Positions 1 through 8,838 of a stretch of 64,000 bases of DNA are shown in pieces. The first letter of the stretch is position 1. Every line of letters begins with the position of its first letter. The notes under the pieces were generated by a model that worked only from the letters and a program-made list of their open reading frames with translations, was not told the DNA's origin and did no database searches. This DNA comes from an uncultured Carboxylicivirga sp. (lineage in GTDB: Bacteria > Bacteroidota > Bacteroidia > Bacteroidales > Marinilabiliaceae). The stretch spans positions 362,873-426,872 of the forward strand of contig CANNEA010000005.1 in the NCBI GenBank assembly GCA_947503525.1, given 5' to 3'. A program made the position numbers and the translations under genes.

Positions 1-195
1 CCATACCGCATAGGCCGTGCCAATTGGAAGATTTTGTGTTACCTTAATAAGCAACAGCATGCTTATACTCAAACAAATTGTAAAACCCGCATACCAAGCA
101 ACAGCCACCATTCCATCCGATTCTTTTGCTTTTCCAAGACAAGTAGCGAATCCTACCTCAAATAATCCCGCTATCACTAATAATATCCAATTCAT
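1..195 (-). CDS. SMR-family small multidrug/guanidinium exporter, 3' end cut by window edge
   Basis: Sixty-five codons are read from the ATG at 195 down to base 1, where the frame runs off the window without a stop. The start MNWILLVIAGLFEVG is the first membrane helix of the small multidrug resistance family, with the membrane glutamate (E13) that couples proton and substrate binding. IGTAYAVW at residues 58-65 is the family motif after helix 2 and resembles the Gdx/SugE subgroup, which exports guanidinium or quaternary ammonium compounds. Full members are about 105 residues, so roughly 40 are missing. It lies 24 bp downstream of the trhA-like gene in the same direction, so the two may be co-transcribed. 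Substrate cannot be assigned from this part. Confidence 0.85.
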   Translation of the reverse strand, partial: MNWILLVIAGLFEVGFATCLGKAKESDGMVAVAWYAGFTICLSISMLLLIKVTQNLPIGTAYAVW

Positions 196-219
196 TACTC
201 AAACTAATCAGAAGTTAAA

Positions 220-858
220 CTACAAATAAAAATACACTGCCCAGAAGTGGGAAAATGCGCCACCAAGAACAAACACATGAAATATGGCATGGTTATATGG
301 AATTTTCTTAATGGAATATAGTACAGCTCCCACGGTGTAAAACAAACCGCCGAGGCCTAACCACAAAAGAGCCTCTGAACTCAGGGCATTCATCAGTGGT
401 TTAATGGCTATAACAACAATCCAACCCAATAGCACATAACTAATGGTGGACAATAGTTTGAACCTTCCAGTGAAAAAAAGTTTTAGAATTATTCCTGCAA
501 TAGCCAAAGCCCAAACTACGCTTAGTATTATATACCCCCATTTATTCGCCATTCCTAAAACAACAAAAGGGATGTATGATCCTGCTATTAGTGTATAAAT
601 AGCACAATGATCAAATACTTTTAATTGCCTTCGCTTTTTCTCATCTTTAGAATTATGGTATAAAGTTGATGCCGCAAAAAGCGACAGAATACAAGCACAA
701 TAAAGGCTATACACCAGCAAATCCAAATGACTTTCTTGCTTCGCTGATTTAATGACTAATAAAATAAGGGCAACAATTCCAAAGAGAAAACCTATAAAAT
801 GTGACCAAACGTTTATTCTCTCCTCTGACTCGGAATAATATTTAATATCTTTGCTCAT
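220..858 (-). CDS. trhA: Hemolysin III / TrhA (PAQR family) membrane protein
   Basis: The 212-residue protein has seven predicted membrane helices and the PAQR histidine pattern: HFIGF in helix 1, STLYHNS at the end of helix 2 and HAIFHVF in the last helix, which in this superfamily bind a metal ion. Bacterial members are called hemolysin III or TrhA and take part in membrane fluidity or energetics; a real haemolytic role is doubtful. Length is normal for the family. The partial SMR exporter follows 24 bp downstream on the same strand. No promoter was recognised in the 120 bp separating it from the divergent symporter fusion. Confidence 0.9.
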   Translation of the reverse strand: MSKDIKYYSESEERINVWSHFIGFLFGIVALILLVIKSAKQESHLDLLVYSLYCACILSLFAASTLYHNSKDEKKRRQLKVFDHCAIYTLIAGSYIPFVVLGMANKWGYIILSVVWALAIAGIILKLFFTGRFKLLSTISYVLLGWIVVIAIKPLMNALSSEALLWLGLGGLFYTVGAVLYSIKKIPYNHAIFHVFVLGGAFSHFWAVYFYL

Positions 859-981
859 ACGCTTTAAAGATAATTGAATAAATCGAAGCCAAAAACCAAT
901 ACTTTAATTCAAACCTGGTTTCACTTTAATCTATTCTTATTATTTTTATTTGCTGTCATTAATCTATTTAATACATATTAA

Positions 982-3126
982 ATGAACCTATCCGTTAAAA
1001 TCATCATAGGCTTATTATTAGGCATCTTAACAGGCTTATTCTTTGGAGAGTACTGTTCATTTTTCTCTTATCTGGGAGATGGTTTTATTGGGCTGCTTCA
1101 AATGACCGTATTACCATATATTATAGTCAACATTGTGGCCAACCTTGGGCGAATGAAGATGAGCGAAGGTAGGCGTATGGTTATGAATGGTTTGTATGTA
1201 TTATTACTACTTTTAGGAATAGGTGTGATAACACTACTTATTCTTCCATTTGCTTTGCCAAGTTGGACAGCTTCTTCCTTTTTTAAATCATCTGTTGTTG
1301 CCGTTCAGGAACCTTTGAATTTACTGGACTTATATATCCCCTCAAATCCATTTTATTCAATGGCTAACAATGTTGTACCAGCCGTTGTGATGTTTAGTAT
1401 ATTTCTTGGAGTAGGATTGGCCAATATAAAGGAAAAAGAAGTACTGCTTAAAATGCTGGATGTATTTGGAGAAGGTCTAAACCAAATCAATAAAATGGTA
1501 GTCAAATTAACGCCTTACGGTGTTTTCGCCATTGCAGCCTATAATGCAGGAACAATGACGATTGATGAAATACAGCGATTACATGCTTATATAATTATCT
1601 ACACTGTTGGCGTACTATTACTTGGATTTTATTGGATCCCTTTATTAATATCTTCACTCACCGATGTATCGCCAAGAGCCTTGTTCAAGGCAACACGTCC
1701 CACACTTCTAACCATATTTGCTACAGCTAAAATTATTATAGTTCTCCCACAGTTAATTGATGACATCAAACGGGTATTGCGACTACATTACAACAGGAAT
1801 GATGAAATGGCTTCGAAAACGGAAATAATGATGCCACTATCGTATCCTTTCCCTAATCTGGGTACATTCGTAATTTTTGTTTTTGTTCCTTTTATAGCCT
1901 GGTATATGGGTAATAATTTTGATCTTGAAGAAACCTTAACTTATCTTGGATCAACCTTATTAAGCAGTTTTGTGGCACCAGTAACCGGTATACCTTTTAT
2001 CCTGGACCTTTTAAAATTACCACAAGAGATGTTTCAGTTATTTGTCATCTCAAGTGTATATACCGATCGAATACGTGTTGTATTGGGAACGATACATTTA
2101 TTGGCACTAACCATTATAACCGTAATATGGACAGTTCATGGACTTAAACCCAAATGGTCAAAATTAATTAAGGGCACTCTAATTGGTAGTATCCTCACCT
2201 TTGGAAGCATCATTGGCACCCGATATTATTTGTCTCAAACCTTGGGAGAAAGTCATCAATACGAAAGTTTTGTTGAGATGGATTTTATGAATGAACATAA
2301 ACCAGCCCAAATAAAAAGCATCGAAAGTTTATATGCTGATAGTTTAAATTACTACGGCTCAAACCATCTGGATATAATTAAAAGACGTGGAAGTATTAGA
2401 ATTGGATATTTAGCCGATCACCTTCCGTTTGCCTTTCGAAATCAGCAGGGTACTTTAGTTGGGTTTGATATTGAAATGGCTCATCTTCTTGCAGCTGAAC
2501 TTAATGTGAAAGCTGAGTTTTATAGAATCACTCAAAGACAGATGAAAAGCCTGTTGGAGGAAGATCGACTGGACATTGTGATGTCAGGCATTATCGTTAC
2601 TACCGATGTATTGGATAATTATGCCTTTAGCAAAAGTTATATCAACCAAACATTGGCATTTATGGTGCCGGATCATAACAGAAGTTTATTTAATTCCAGG
2701 AACTCTATTAAAAACCTGGATAGTTTATCAATTGGGAGCGCTCATCCCTACTTTGCAAAAAAACTAAAAAACTATCTTCCCCAAGCTGATATTATAACGC
2801 TCAATTCACCAAGAGAATTTTTCAAAGAAAAACATGAAGAGTTGGATGCTTTATTATTATCTGCAGAGGCTGGTTCGGCATGGACCGTTATTTATCCGCA
2901 ATTTAACGTAGCCATACCACGACCGGATGTTATAAAAGTACCTTGTGCGTATCCCCTGCCTATGATGGATGAAAGTTGGAAACTCTTTATGGATACCTGG
3001 ATTGAACTCAAACAAAAAGAAGGAACCGTTGATGCTTTGTTTAAATATTGGGTAGAAGGAGAAGGTGCTGATATAAAAGAGCCAAGATGGAGTATTGCCA
3101 AAGACGTACTTCATTGGATTGATTAA
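982..3126 (+). CDS. Dicarboxylate/amino-acid:cation symporter fused to a periplasmic solute-binding domain (SBP family 3)
   Basis: The 714 residues split into two modules. Residues 1 to about 390 look like a DAACS/SDF symporter (GltPh/DctA fold) with eight helices and two re-entrant hairpins. One extra hydrophobic helix (about 397-413) follows, then residues about 463-690 form a family-3 solute-binding domain (GSIRIGYLADHLPFAF, GTLVGFDIEMAHLLA, LDIVMSGIIVTTD, YAFSKSYI). Because both ends of DAACS proteins are cytoplasmic, the ninth helix would place the binding domain in the periplasm. The usual serine-rich HP1 motif reads IFATAKIIIVLP (245-256) and the NMDGT motif is reduced to NLGT (292-295), so substrate and cation coupling probably differ from DctA. 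The frame is continuous and ends just before a strong terminator. Family calls are firm; substrate is unknown. Confidence 0.85.
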   Translation: MNLSVKIIIGLLLGILTGLFFGEYCSFFSYLGDGFIGLLQMTVLPYIIVNIVANLGRMKMSEGRRMVMNGLYVLLLLLGIGVITLLILPFALPSWTASSFFKSSVVAVQEPLNLLDLYIPSNPFYSMANNVVPAVVMFSIFLGVGLANIKEKEVLLKMLDVFGEGLNQINKMVVKLTPYGVFAIAAYNAGTMTIDEIQRLHAYIIIYTVGVLLLGFYWIPLLISSLTDVSPRALFKATRPTLLTIFATAKIIIVLPQLIDDIKRVLRLHYNRNDEMASKTEIMMPLSYPFPNLGTFVIFVFVPFIAWYMGNNFDLEETLTYLGSTLLSSFVAPVTGIPFILDLLKLPQEMFQLFVISSVYTDRIRVVLGTIHLLALTIITVIWTVHGLKPKWSKLIKGTLIGSILTFGSIIGTRYYLSQTLGESHQYESFVEMDFMNEHKPAQIKSIESLYADSLNYYGSNHLDIIKRRGSIRIGYLADHLPFAFRNQQGTLVGFDIEMAHLLAAELNVKAEFYRITQRQMKSLLEEDRLDIVMSGIIVTTDVLDNYAFSKSYINQTLAFMVPDHNRSLFNSRNSIKNLDSLSIGSAHPYFAKKLKNYLPQADIITLNSPREFFKEKHEELDALLLSAEAGSAWTVIYPQFNVAIPRPDVIKVPCAYPLPMMDESWKLFMDTWIELKQKEGTVDALFKYWVEGEGADIKEPRWSIAKDVLHWID

Positions 3127-3146
3127 TAGTTAGAAGATAAACCAAT

Positions 3147-3174
3147 AAGGGCTCACTAAAATAAGTGAGCCCTT
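3147..3174. terminator. Bidirectional hairpin terminator between convergent genes
   Basis: An 11-bp perfect stem (aagggctcact / agtgagccctt) encloses the six-base loop aaaata, and weakly T-rich sequence follows on the plus strand. It sits 20 bp after the symporter stop and 20 bp after the stop of the convergent barrel gene, so it can serve both. Confidence 0.8.
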
Positions 3175-3193
3175 GTTATTTAAGTTTTAAATG

Positions 3194-3721
3194 TTAAAAC
3201 TGAAGCGCTAAACCCAATTGCAAATAGGCATTTTTCGTTTCCTCCTGAATTTCAATCATACCCCAATGGTATCTGGCCTCAACGGATAACATAAGAATTT
3301 TAACTCCCAAGCCCACATAGACAGGAACATCTATAGCATTAACGGATTCAGTAAATATATCTTTTGTTTCCGAAACATTAAAGTTAATACCTGAACCAGC
3401 CAAAGCAAAAACTGGCCCAAGTTCAGCTTTAATATATAATGGAATACCAACATATCCCAACTTATAATCACCGACAAGTTCATCTGTTCCTCCCATTTGA
3501 GCATATTCCAAACCTAATCCATATTTGAGTAGAGGGATAATGTTGTTTTCTTTAAAGGCACCAAGATAAAATGAACTTAGCGCATCGGAGTTTTCCCCTC
3601 CCGAATAGGTTAGTAAGGCCGACTGCCATCCGGCTCTAATACCAAAATCTCCTGCCTTTGCCTTTTGACTGAAAGGAATAGCTAGCAATGTACACAATAC
3701 AATAACACTTAACTTCTTCAT
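3194..3721 (-). CDS. Small outer-membrane beta-barrel (porin-family) protein
   Basis: The 175-residue protein starts with a signal peptide (MKKLSVIVLCTLLAIPFSQKAKAG) followed by alternating polar/hydrophobic strands such as FGIRAGWQSALLTYSGG and LGVKILMLSVEARYHWGM, and it ends in ALQF with a C-terminal phenylalanine, the usual signature for barrel insertion. It resembles the PorT-like/OMP_b-brl_2 group common in Bacteroidota. No specific function can be assigned. It is convergent with the symporter fusion and lies 68 bp downstream of a DUF4136 lipoprotein gene on the same strand. Confidence 0.7.
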   Translation of the reverse strand: MKKLSVIVLCTLLAIPFSQKAKAGDFGIRAGWQSALLTYSGGENSDALSSFYLGAFKENNIIPLLKYGLGLEYAQMGGTDELVGDYKLGYVGIPLYIKAELGPVFALAGSGINFNVSETKDIFTESVNAIDVPVYVGLGVKILMLSVEARYHWGMIEIQEETKNAYLQLGLALQF

Positions 3722-3789
3722 AACTCGTAATTTAGGTTTATAATTAGTAATAAAGATGCTTATTAATTAGTCGTAATTAAAGGAAACAA

Positions 3790-4356
3790 TTATTTTTTTG
3801 ATGGTTTAATCGGATAATTATATAAGATCTTCTTAATCGTTCGGTTTACATCAGCTTCTCTATTATTAGAGTTTTCTTTTACCGTACCTTGGCCCATTCC
3901 TTCCCAGATCAACTCTTTCTTTTTCGAGTCATAAACCGATATTACCAGAGTTCCTACGGTATAATCATAGTCGCTAATTGAAGTAGTGGAATACCCTCCA
4001 CCCCAGCCCCAACCAGGGCCATATCCGTAATATCCACCCATACCTCCCATGTGAGTGGTAGTGGCTGTTCTTTCCGTTTTTTCTTCCGAAACCACATATA
4101 ACGACACTACGATATCCGCATCAGATTCAACAAGTTCATGTCCTCTATTTTGAAACTCCTTAATAACAGCACGCTCTATTCTATCCTTATTAAAACTATT
4201 AAGAATTTCGTCACTGTTTTTGGCCCATCCATATAATCGTATCGACTTATATTGTGTAAAATCAACATTCTTATCATAGTCACTTACCACCTTCATGCTG
4301 TCACACGAACACAATACGGCAAGTACTAAACTCAATAAAACAAACTTTCTCATCAT
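3790..4356 (-). CDS. DUF4136 lipoprotein
   Basis: The 188-residue protein has a lipoprotein signal (MMRKFVLLSLVLAVLCSC, acylated Cys most likely C18) and the DUF4136 pattern: DYDKNVDFTQYKSIRLYGW near the start, then the DADIVVSLYVV and TVGTLVISVYDSKKKELIWEG strands. A glycine/tyrosine-rich loop (about 104-125) interrupts the domain. Function of the family is not known; members are exported envelope lipoproteins. A promoter -7 element lies about 40 bp upstream. Confidence 0.85.
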   Translation of the reverse strand: MMRKFVLLSLVLAVLCSCDSMKVVSDYDKNVDFTQYKSIRLYGWAKNSDEILNSFNKDRIERAVIKEFQNRGHELVESDADIVVSLYVVSEEKTERTATTTHMGGMGGYYGYGPGWGWGGGYSTTSISDYDYTVGTLVISVYDSKKKELIWEGMGQGTVKENSNNREADVNRTIKKILYNYPIKPSKK

Positions 4357-4398
4357 TATAAAATTAGGTTAAAACTATTATCCATGCATATCCTATAC

Positions 4399-4406
4399 CA
4401 AAGGTA
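4399..4406 (-). promoter_or_regulatory. Promoter -7 element for the DUF4136 gene
   Basis: Read on the minus strand this is TACCTTTG, an exact TAnnTTTG match to the Bacteroidota sigma-factor -7 consensus, about 43 bp upstream of the ATG at 4356. No TTTG was seen at the expected -33 distance, so the call is moderate. Confidence 0.4.
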
Positions 4407-4443
4407 AAACAAAGTTCGCCACATTAAAGTTCCATAAGTTAAA

Positions 4444-5205
4444 TTAAATAGCAAACTCTAATTGAGGATATATAAACGGTTCGCTAGCTTCAGGCACATT
4501 ACCCAAGGCATTCTTCCCTCGCAGAGGAACTACAGTATGAAAAGATAAATCACTACTAGAAATCGGATCCAAAATGATGGGCATGTCCTTTGATTTAAAG
4601 GATTTATCCAACCACAATTCTTCGTTCTCTTTCGATAAGATTACCGGGATACGCGGTTCGCTAAGTTTAGGATTATTATGAATTTTAGTTAGTAAGGTAT
4701 TGGCTTTGGTAGTAACTATGGTAAAGGAATTTAACAATTCGCCTGTTTGTTTATCTAACCACTGTTCGTATAACCCTGCCAAAACGAGGGGCTCATTGCT
4801 TTTACGATAGATATGAAATGGATAAGTTTTACCCTTATAATGATGATGCTCAAAAAAACCATCCACATAAATAACACAATGTTTATCGCGTGCAGCTTGC
4901 CTAAACGATGGTTTATCATATATGGTTTCGCCGCGAGCGTTTATGGTCTTATTCCAAAGCTGTAATTTTTGCTTCTCATCTTTTACCCAATGAGGCACCA
5001 AGCCCCATTGAAAGGCTTGTGGTTCCGTAGGCTTATCATTAGTATATACTAATAGGGTAGGGTGCATAAAACCTGAAGTGTGATTAATATCTTTATCCAG
5101 GTAAGGTTGAAGTTGTTTTTCCAGATCTGCAATCCAAGCTTCATTGTTATAGTGTTTGGCCCTCTTTAGTTGGGTTTCTAGTTTCGTCTTGATGTCGTAG
5201 CACAT
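4444..5205 (-). CDS. SRAP-domain protein (YedK/HMCES type), abasic-site DNA shield
   Basis: The 253 residues begin MCYDIKTK; after Met removal the cysteine becomes the N-terminal catalytic residue that forms a thiazolidine crosslink with abasic sites in single-stranded DNA. Other family landmarks are INARGETIYDKPSFR, the CVIYVDGFFEHHHYKGK segment with the active-site glutamate, and NPKLSEPRIPVIL near the conserved histidine. Length is typical. The gene lies 48 bp downstream of the FNR-like regulator that ends the nitrate operon; it could be the last gene of that transcript, but a short hairpin in the gap leaves this open. Bacterial members protect abasic sites during replication and are often SOS- or element-linked; nothing in the sequence suggests a mobile element here. 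Confidence 0.9.
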   Translation of the reverse strand: MCYDIKTKLETQLKRAKHYNNEAWIADLEKQLQPYLDKDINHTSGFMHPTLLVYTNDKPTEPQAFQWGLVPHWVKDEKQKLQLWNKTINARGETIYDKPSFRQAARDKHCVIYVDGFFEHHHYKGKTYPFHIYRKSNEPLVLAGLYEQWLDKQTGELLNSFTIVTTKANTLLTKIHNNPKLSEPRIPVILSKENEELWLDKSFKSKDMPIILDPISSSDLSFHTVVPLRGKNALGNVPEASEPFIYPQLEFAI

Positions 5206-5253
5206 ATCTCAAGCTGTTTACCCAATGAAATTAGTATATTTTTTATACAATTA

Positions 5254-5964
5254 CTAGCCTTCCAAAAAGGACACTACTTCGTCCAATTCCGACTCAAGCA
5301 AGGCAACATCAGGAATTCCCAATTTCTTTCCATTGGCAATAAGTAAGTTTTCTTTTTTCAACTTTGATATAACACGAATAACCTGCTCTTGAGATATTCC
5401 CGCAAACTGGGCGATGTCTTTTCTTGAAAGTGTCAAATTGAAGAAACCATCAGTCTGGCCGAATTTATTATGAATAAATAGTAAGCCACTGATAACCTTT
5501 TCTCTTACACTTAAACGACCAAAACGTTTAGCATTTGCTTCGCTCTTTTGAAGCTGATCGGCATAAAAAAGCATAAAATCAAACATCAATGGCGGATTTT
5601 TGTGCAGCATTTCAATCAATACATCCGTGGAAAAATGGCAAAGTGTTGAATCACTAAGAGCGGCTGCACTTATGTCGTAAACATAATTAGTCCCGAACCC
5701 TCGATGACCAACAATCTCCCCATCGCTGGATAAACGAATTATTTGTGATTCTTTATTGGCAACATTTTTAAACACCTTAACATCACCTTTGTAAATAAAA
5801 TACAGACCACTTACAGGAGCACCTTCCAAAATAAACTGTTGCTCTTTCTGACATTGAAATGCACTCTTTTGCTTTAAAAACGACTCGATGTGTTCAGCAT
5901 CTTTATGTTTATTAATTAAACAGTTATGATTTAAGCAGCCGGCACATGAAAATTGATTACTCAT
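5254..5964 (-). CDS. Crp/Fnr-family regulator with FNR-like cysteine cluster (copy 1)
   Basis: The 236-residue protein has a cyclic-nucleotide-binding-type beta-roll (about 28-125), a dimerisation helix and a C-terminal winged helix (SRKDIAQFAGISQEQVIRVI is the recognition region). The N-terminus has cysteines C7, C10 and C15 (C-x2-C-x4-C), and C109 in SDSTLCHFS aligns by eye with E. coli FNR C122, so all four [4Fe-4S] ligands appear to be present. It starts 5 bp after the ATPase gene and is therefore the last gene of the nitrate-uptake operon, which suggests feedback control. A paralogue (13202-13918) lies at the other end of the locus. The oxygen- or NO-sensing role is inferred from the cysteines. 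Confidence 0.88.
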   Translation of the reverse strand: MSNQFSCAGCLNHNCLINKHKDAEHIESFLKQKSAFQCQKEQQFILEGAPVSGLYFIYKGDVKVFKNVANKESQIIRLSSDGEIVGHRGFGTNYVYDISAAALSDSTLCHFSTDVLIEMLHKNPPLMFDFMLFYADQLQKSEANAKRFGRLSVREKVISGLLFIHNKFGQTDGFFNLTLSRKDIAQFAGISQEQVIRVISKLKKENLLIANGKKLGIPDVALLESELDEVVSFLEG

Positions 5965-5969
5965 ATATA

Positions 5970-6761
5970 TTAATGATCAAGAAATTCAAGTAAATGTTGA
6001 CGATACTTATAAAAACGAGGATCTTCGATTGTTGTTGTTCTATTTCGTGGTCGCTCAATATTTATATGAGCCACGTCACCTACTTTGGCATATGGTCCGC
6101 CGGTCATCATGATTACCCTATCCGACAAAAATATAGCCTCATCAACATCATGAGTAACCATTATGGCGGTAATTTGTTCTTTCGACCATACATCTATCAA
6201 CACATCTTGTAATTCAACACGAGTCATTGAATCTAACATTCCAAATGGTTCATCAAGTAATAACACTTTAGGTTTTAAAGAAAATGCCCGGGCTATACCA
6301 ACCCGTTGTTTCATTCCTTGGGATAAACTTCGAGCTTTCTTATGCATACTATTACCCAGGCCTACTTTGGTGAGATAGTATTTACAAATATCTTCGCGTT
6401 GCTTTTTTGTGCCATGTGAAAATACCTGTTTAACCCCTATCATTACATTTTCCAAAGCGGTCATCCATGGGAATAAACTAGGCGATTGGAAAACCACTGC
6501 CCTATCAGGTCCGGCGCCTCGAATCTTTCGCGATTCCAGAAGTATTTTGCCATCGGTGATATCATTTAAACCCGCAACCATTGTTAGAAGTGTAGATTTA
6601 CCACATCCTGAATGACCAATTATGGATACAAATTCCTTTTCATGAATTTTTAATTGAAAGTCTTCAAGCACAACAAATTCCCCGTCCGGGGATGGATATG
6701 ACTTCTTGATATCCATGCATTCAAGCATGATTTTATTATCTAATATTGCATTGCTCATCAT
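5970..6761 (-). CDS. nrtD: Nitrate-type ABC transporter ATP-binding protein (NrtD-like)
   Basis: The 263 residues contain Walker A (GHSGCGKST), a Q-loop (VVFQSPSLFPWMT), the ABC signature (LSQGMKQR), Walker B (VLLLDEPFGMLD) and the switch histidine (VTHDVDEA). The sequence is of the SsuB/TauB/NrtD class that energises nitrate, taurine or sulfonate import. It begins 15 bp after nrtC and is followed 5 bp later by the FNR-like regulator. Two Met codons in tandem begin the frame and either could be used. With the NrtC-like ATPase it probably forms a heterodimer under the NrtB permease. Confidence 0.88.
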   Translation of the reverse strand: MMSNAILDNKIMLECMDIKKSYPSPDGEFVVLEDFQLKIHEKEFVSIIGHSGCGKSTLLTMVAGLNDITDGKILLESRKIRGAGPDRAVVFQSPSLFPWMTALENVMIGVKQVFSHGTKKQREDICKYYLTKVGLGNSMHKKARSLSQGMKQRVGIARAFSLKPKVLLLDEPFGMLDSMTRVELQDVLIDVWSKEQITAIMVTHDVDEAIFLSDRVIMMTGGPYAKVGDVAHINIERPRNRTTTIEDPRFYKYRQHLLEFLDH

Positions 6762-6776
6762 AGCATAGTTTAGTAA

Positions 6777-7631
6777 TTAAAATGGTAGTTTGCGATTTAC
6801 TAATTGCGGCTTTAAATCAGGTAATTGAATGTTTAATGTTTCCTGATCTGAACGTTGCTTACCAACTTTATGCAAATAGGATAAAATGGCGTTACGTTCC
6901 TTTTTAAAGTTAGGATCCGCATTAATTAGTGCCTTATCACGTGGTCGCGAAAACCCAATATTAAACACCTGCTCCAAAGTGGCCCTGGGACCAGGAGTAA
7001 GAGGAATTACGCGATCTGCCAATAAAATACCCTCATCAACATCGTTAGTAATGAGCATAACTGTTTTTTTGGAATCACTCCAAATGCGCTCAATTTCTAC
7101 TTGCAACGATCCACGTGTTAAGGCATCTAGTGCACTTAGGGGTTCATCGAGTAATAGTATCTGAGGATCCATCGCCAGTGCTCTTGCTACGGATACCCTC
7201 TGGCGCATACCACCAGATAGTACTTTTGGCCGCTTTTGCAAAGCAGAACTCAAATTTACCATGCTGATGTATTTGCGAATATGCTCCTCTCTCTCTTCTT
7301 TATTCAATTGAGGAAATACTTTTTTAACCGCCAACTCCACATTACCTTGAACTGATAGCCATGGAAGCAATGAATAATTCTGAAAAACTACTCCTCTATC
7401 AGGCCCCGGACCTTTTATGGGTTTGCCGTTTAATAATATCTCGCCTTCATCCGGTTCAATCAGACCTGCAATCAAGCTAATAAGTGTAGTTTTGCCACTG
7501 CCAGTAAATCCAACAATTGCCACAAACTCACTTTCTTCAATCTTCAGGTTTATATTCTTAAGTACCTCAACTCTATTGGCACCTTCTCCAAATGCTTTTG
7601 ATACATTATTTAATTCTAAAAATGCAGCCAT
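6777..7631 (-). CDS. nrtC: Nitrate-type ABC transporter ATP-binding protein (NrtC-like, without regulatory domain)
   Basis: The 284-residue protein has Walker A (GFTGSGKTT), Q-loop ([13 protein letters not shown]), signature (LSGGMRQR), Walker B ([12 protein letters not shown]) and ITNDVDEG, where the usual switch histidine is replaced by Asn. This suggests that its own ATP site hydrolyses poorly and that the partner ATPase (with His) does most of the work. Cyanobacterial NrtC carries an extra C-terminal NrtA-like regulatory domain; here the protein stops after about 30 extra residues, so that domain is absent. It lies 23 bp after nrtB and 15 bp before nrtD. Confidence 0.88.
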   Translation of the reverse strand: MAAFLELNNVSKAFGEGANRVEVLKNINLKIEESEFVAIVGFTGSGKTTLISLIAGLIEPDEGEILLNGKPIKGPGPDRGVVFQNYSLLPWLSVQGNVELAVKKVFPQLNKEEREEHIRKYISMVNLSSALQKRPKVLSGGMRQRVSVARALAMDPQILLLDEPLSALDALTRGSLQVEIERIWSDSKKTVMLITNDVDEGILLADRVIPLTPGPRATLEQVFNIGFSRPRDKALINADPNFKKERNAILSYLHKVGKQRSDQETLNIQLPDLKPQLVNRKLPF

Positions 7632-7654
7632 AATTTATATATTCTATTCGAATC

Positions 7655-8746
7655 CTAATTATTATCGAAACTCACTAACTTTTGAATTATCATCATGATG
7701 CGATCCAACATAAACCCAATAAAACCAATGACAAACATGGCTACTATGATTTTAGCATTTGAGTTGCTAGCTCCATTCTGAAACTCTTCCCACACAAATG
7801 AACCCAAACCCGGACTTTGCGCTAACAGTTCAATGGCAATTAGCACCATCCACGAAACTGACAAGGTAATTCTGAGCCCGGTAAATATCATTGGAATTGA
7901 AGCCGGTAATATCACTTTAAATACATTGCTAAACACACCTAAGCGCAGAACTTTAGACACATTTAAAAAATCCTTATCTACGGATGACACACCCATTGTT
8001 GTATTAACCAAGGTAGCCCACATACTACAAAAGCCTACACTGATAAAGGATATTATAAAGGATTTATCACTATCTGAGTTGGCCAAAACTGTTTTAATTA
8101 CCATCGACACCAATAGCAACCAAACTACAGGTGAGACAGGTTTAAGAATTTGAATGATCCAATTTAACGAAGACCGCAATGTCTCACTTAAACCAAGTAC
8201 AATACCAGCTGGTATGGCAAGAAAAGCCGCTAATAAAAAACCTGCAAATACGGTCTTTAAACTGGTCTTTATTTGATCCACAAAAGAAGGTCGACCAGTA
8301 TATTTAATCGGCTCCAAACCTGAAGCTTTGCGTTGCGCATTAATTTTAGCCGTTTTGTTCTTAAACGCTTTTTTGCTTTCACTTATTTTTTTGTGGTCAG
8401 CCCATAAAGCTTTAGCCCCTTCTTTTACATCACCAGGAGATGGCAATGAGTTAGGTTTGCAGCTGGCTTCTCCAGAATCAATACATCGTTCCATTTCTTC
8501 AGCAGCAGCACCTCCTTGATCCGCTCTTGTTTTTTCAATCTTTCTTTCCTTTTCGATATTATAAAGGTAACTGGCACCGAAATTACATACACCTAAAAAT
8601 ATAAACACTGAAAGTACAGGTGCAATAATTTGTCGCAATACCAATCGCACATTTTTATCCGTCTCTTTACCTTGAAACAGATTAATTAATGGCTCTAAAA
8701 ATCCTAAACCAAGCCACTTGATCGTCTTTATAAATTTTGAATCCAT
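7655..8746 (-). CDS. nrtB: Nitrate-type ABC transporter permease (NrtB-like)
   Basis: The 363-residue protein has one N-terminal helix (about 41-61), a long charged segment (about 62-155, rich in Lys and with two Cys) and then five to six helices. The permease coupling loop is recognisable around VSKVLRLGVFSNVFKVILPASIPMI in two parts (EAA-type motif). The long soluble insertion is seen in NrtB-like proteins outside cyanobacteria and lies in the periplasm if the first helix runs inside-out. The gene is separated from nrtA by a 197-bp gap with a strong hairpin and is followed by nrtC after 23 bp. Confidence 0.85.
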   Translation of the reverse strand: MDSKFIKTIKWLGLGFLEPLINLFQGKETDKNVRLVLRQIIAPVLSVFIFLGVCNFGASYLYNIEKERKIEKTRADQGGAAAEEMERCIDSGEASCKPNSLPSPGDVKEGAKALWADHKKISESKKAFKNKTAKINAQRKASGLEPIKYTGRPSFVDQIKTSLKTVFAGFLLAAFLAIPAGIVLGLSETLRSSLNWIIQILKPVSPVVWLLLVSMVIKTVLANSDSDKSFIISFISVGFCSMWATLVNTTMGVSSVDKDFLNVSKVLRLGVFSNVFKVILPASIPMIFTGLRITLSVSWMVLIAIELLAQSPGLGSFVWEEFQNGASNSNAKIIVAMFVIGFIGFMLDRIMMIIQKLVSFDNN

Positions 8747-8838
8747 ACAATGAATTTAGTTGATGGTTACATCTAACGTTAGTTTTTCTCTTTTTCGATT
8801 TATCTTAATAGCAATGGTTTTTCGTGAAAATCGCTATT

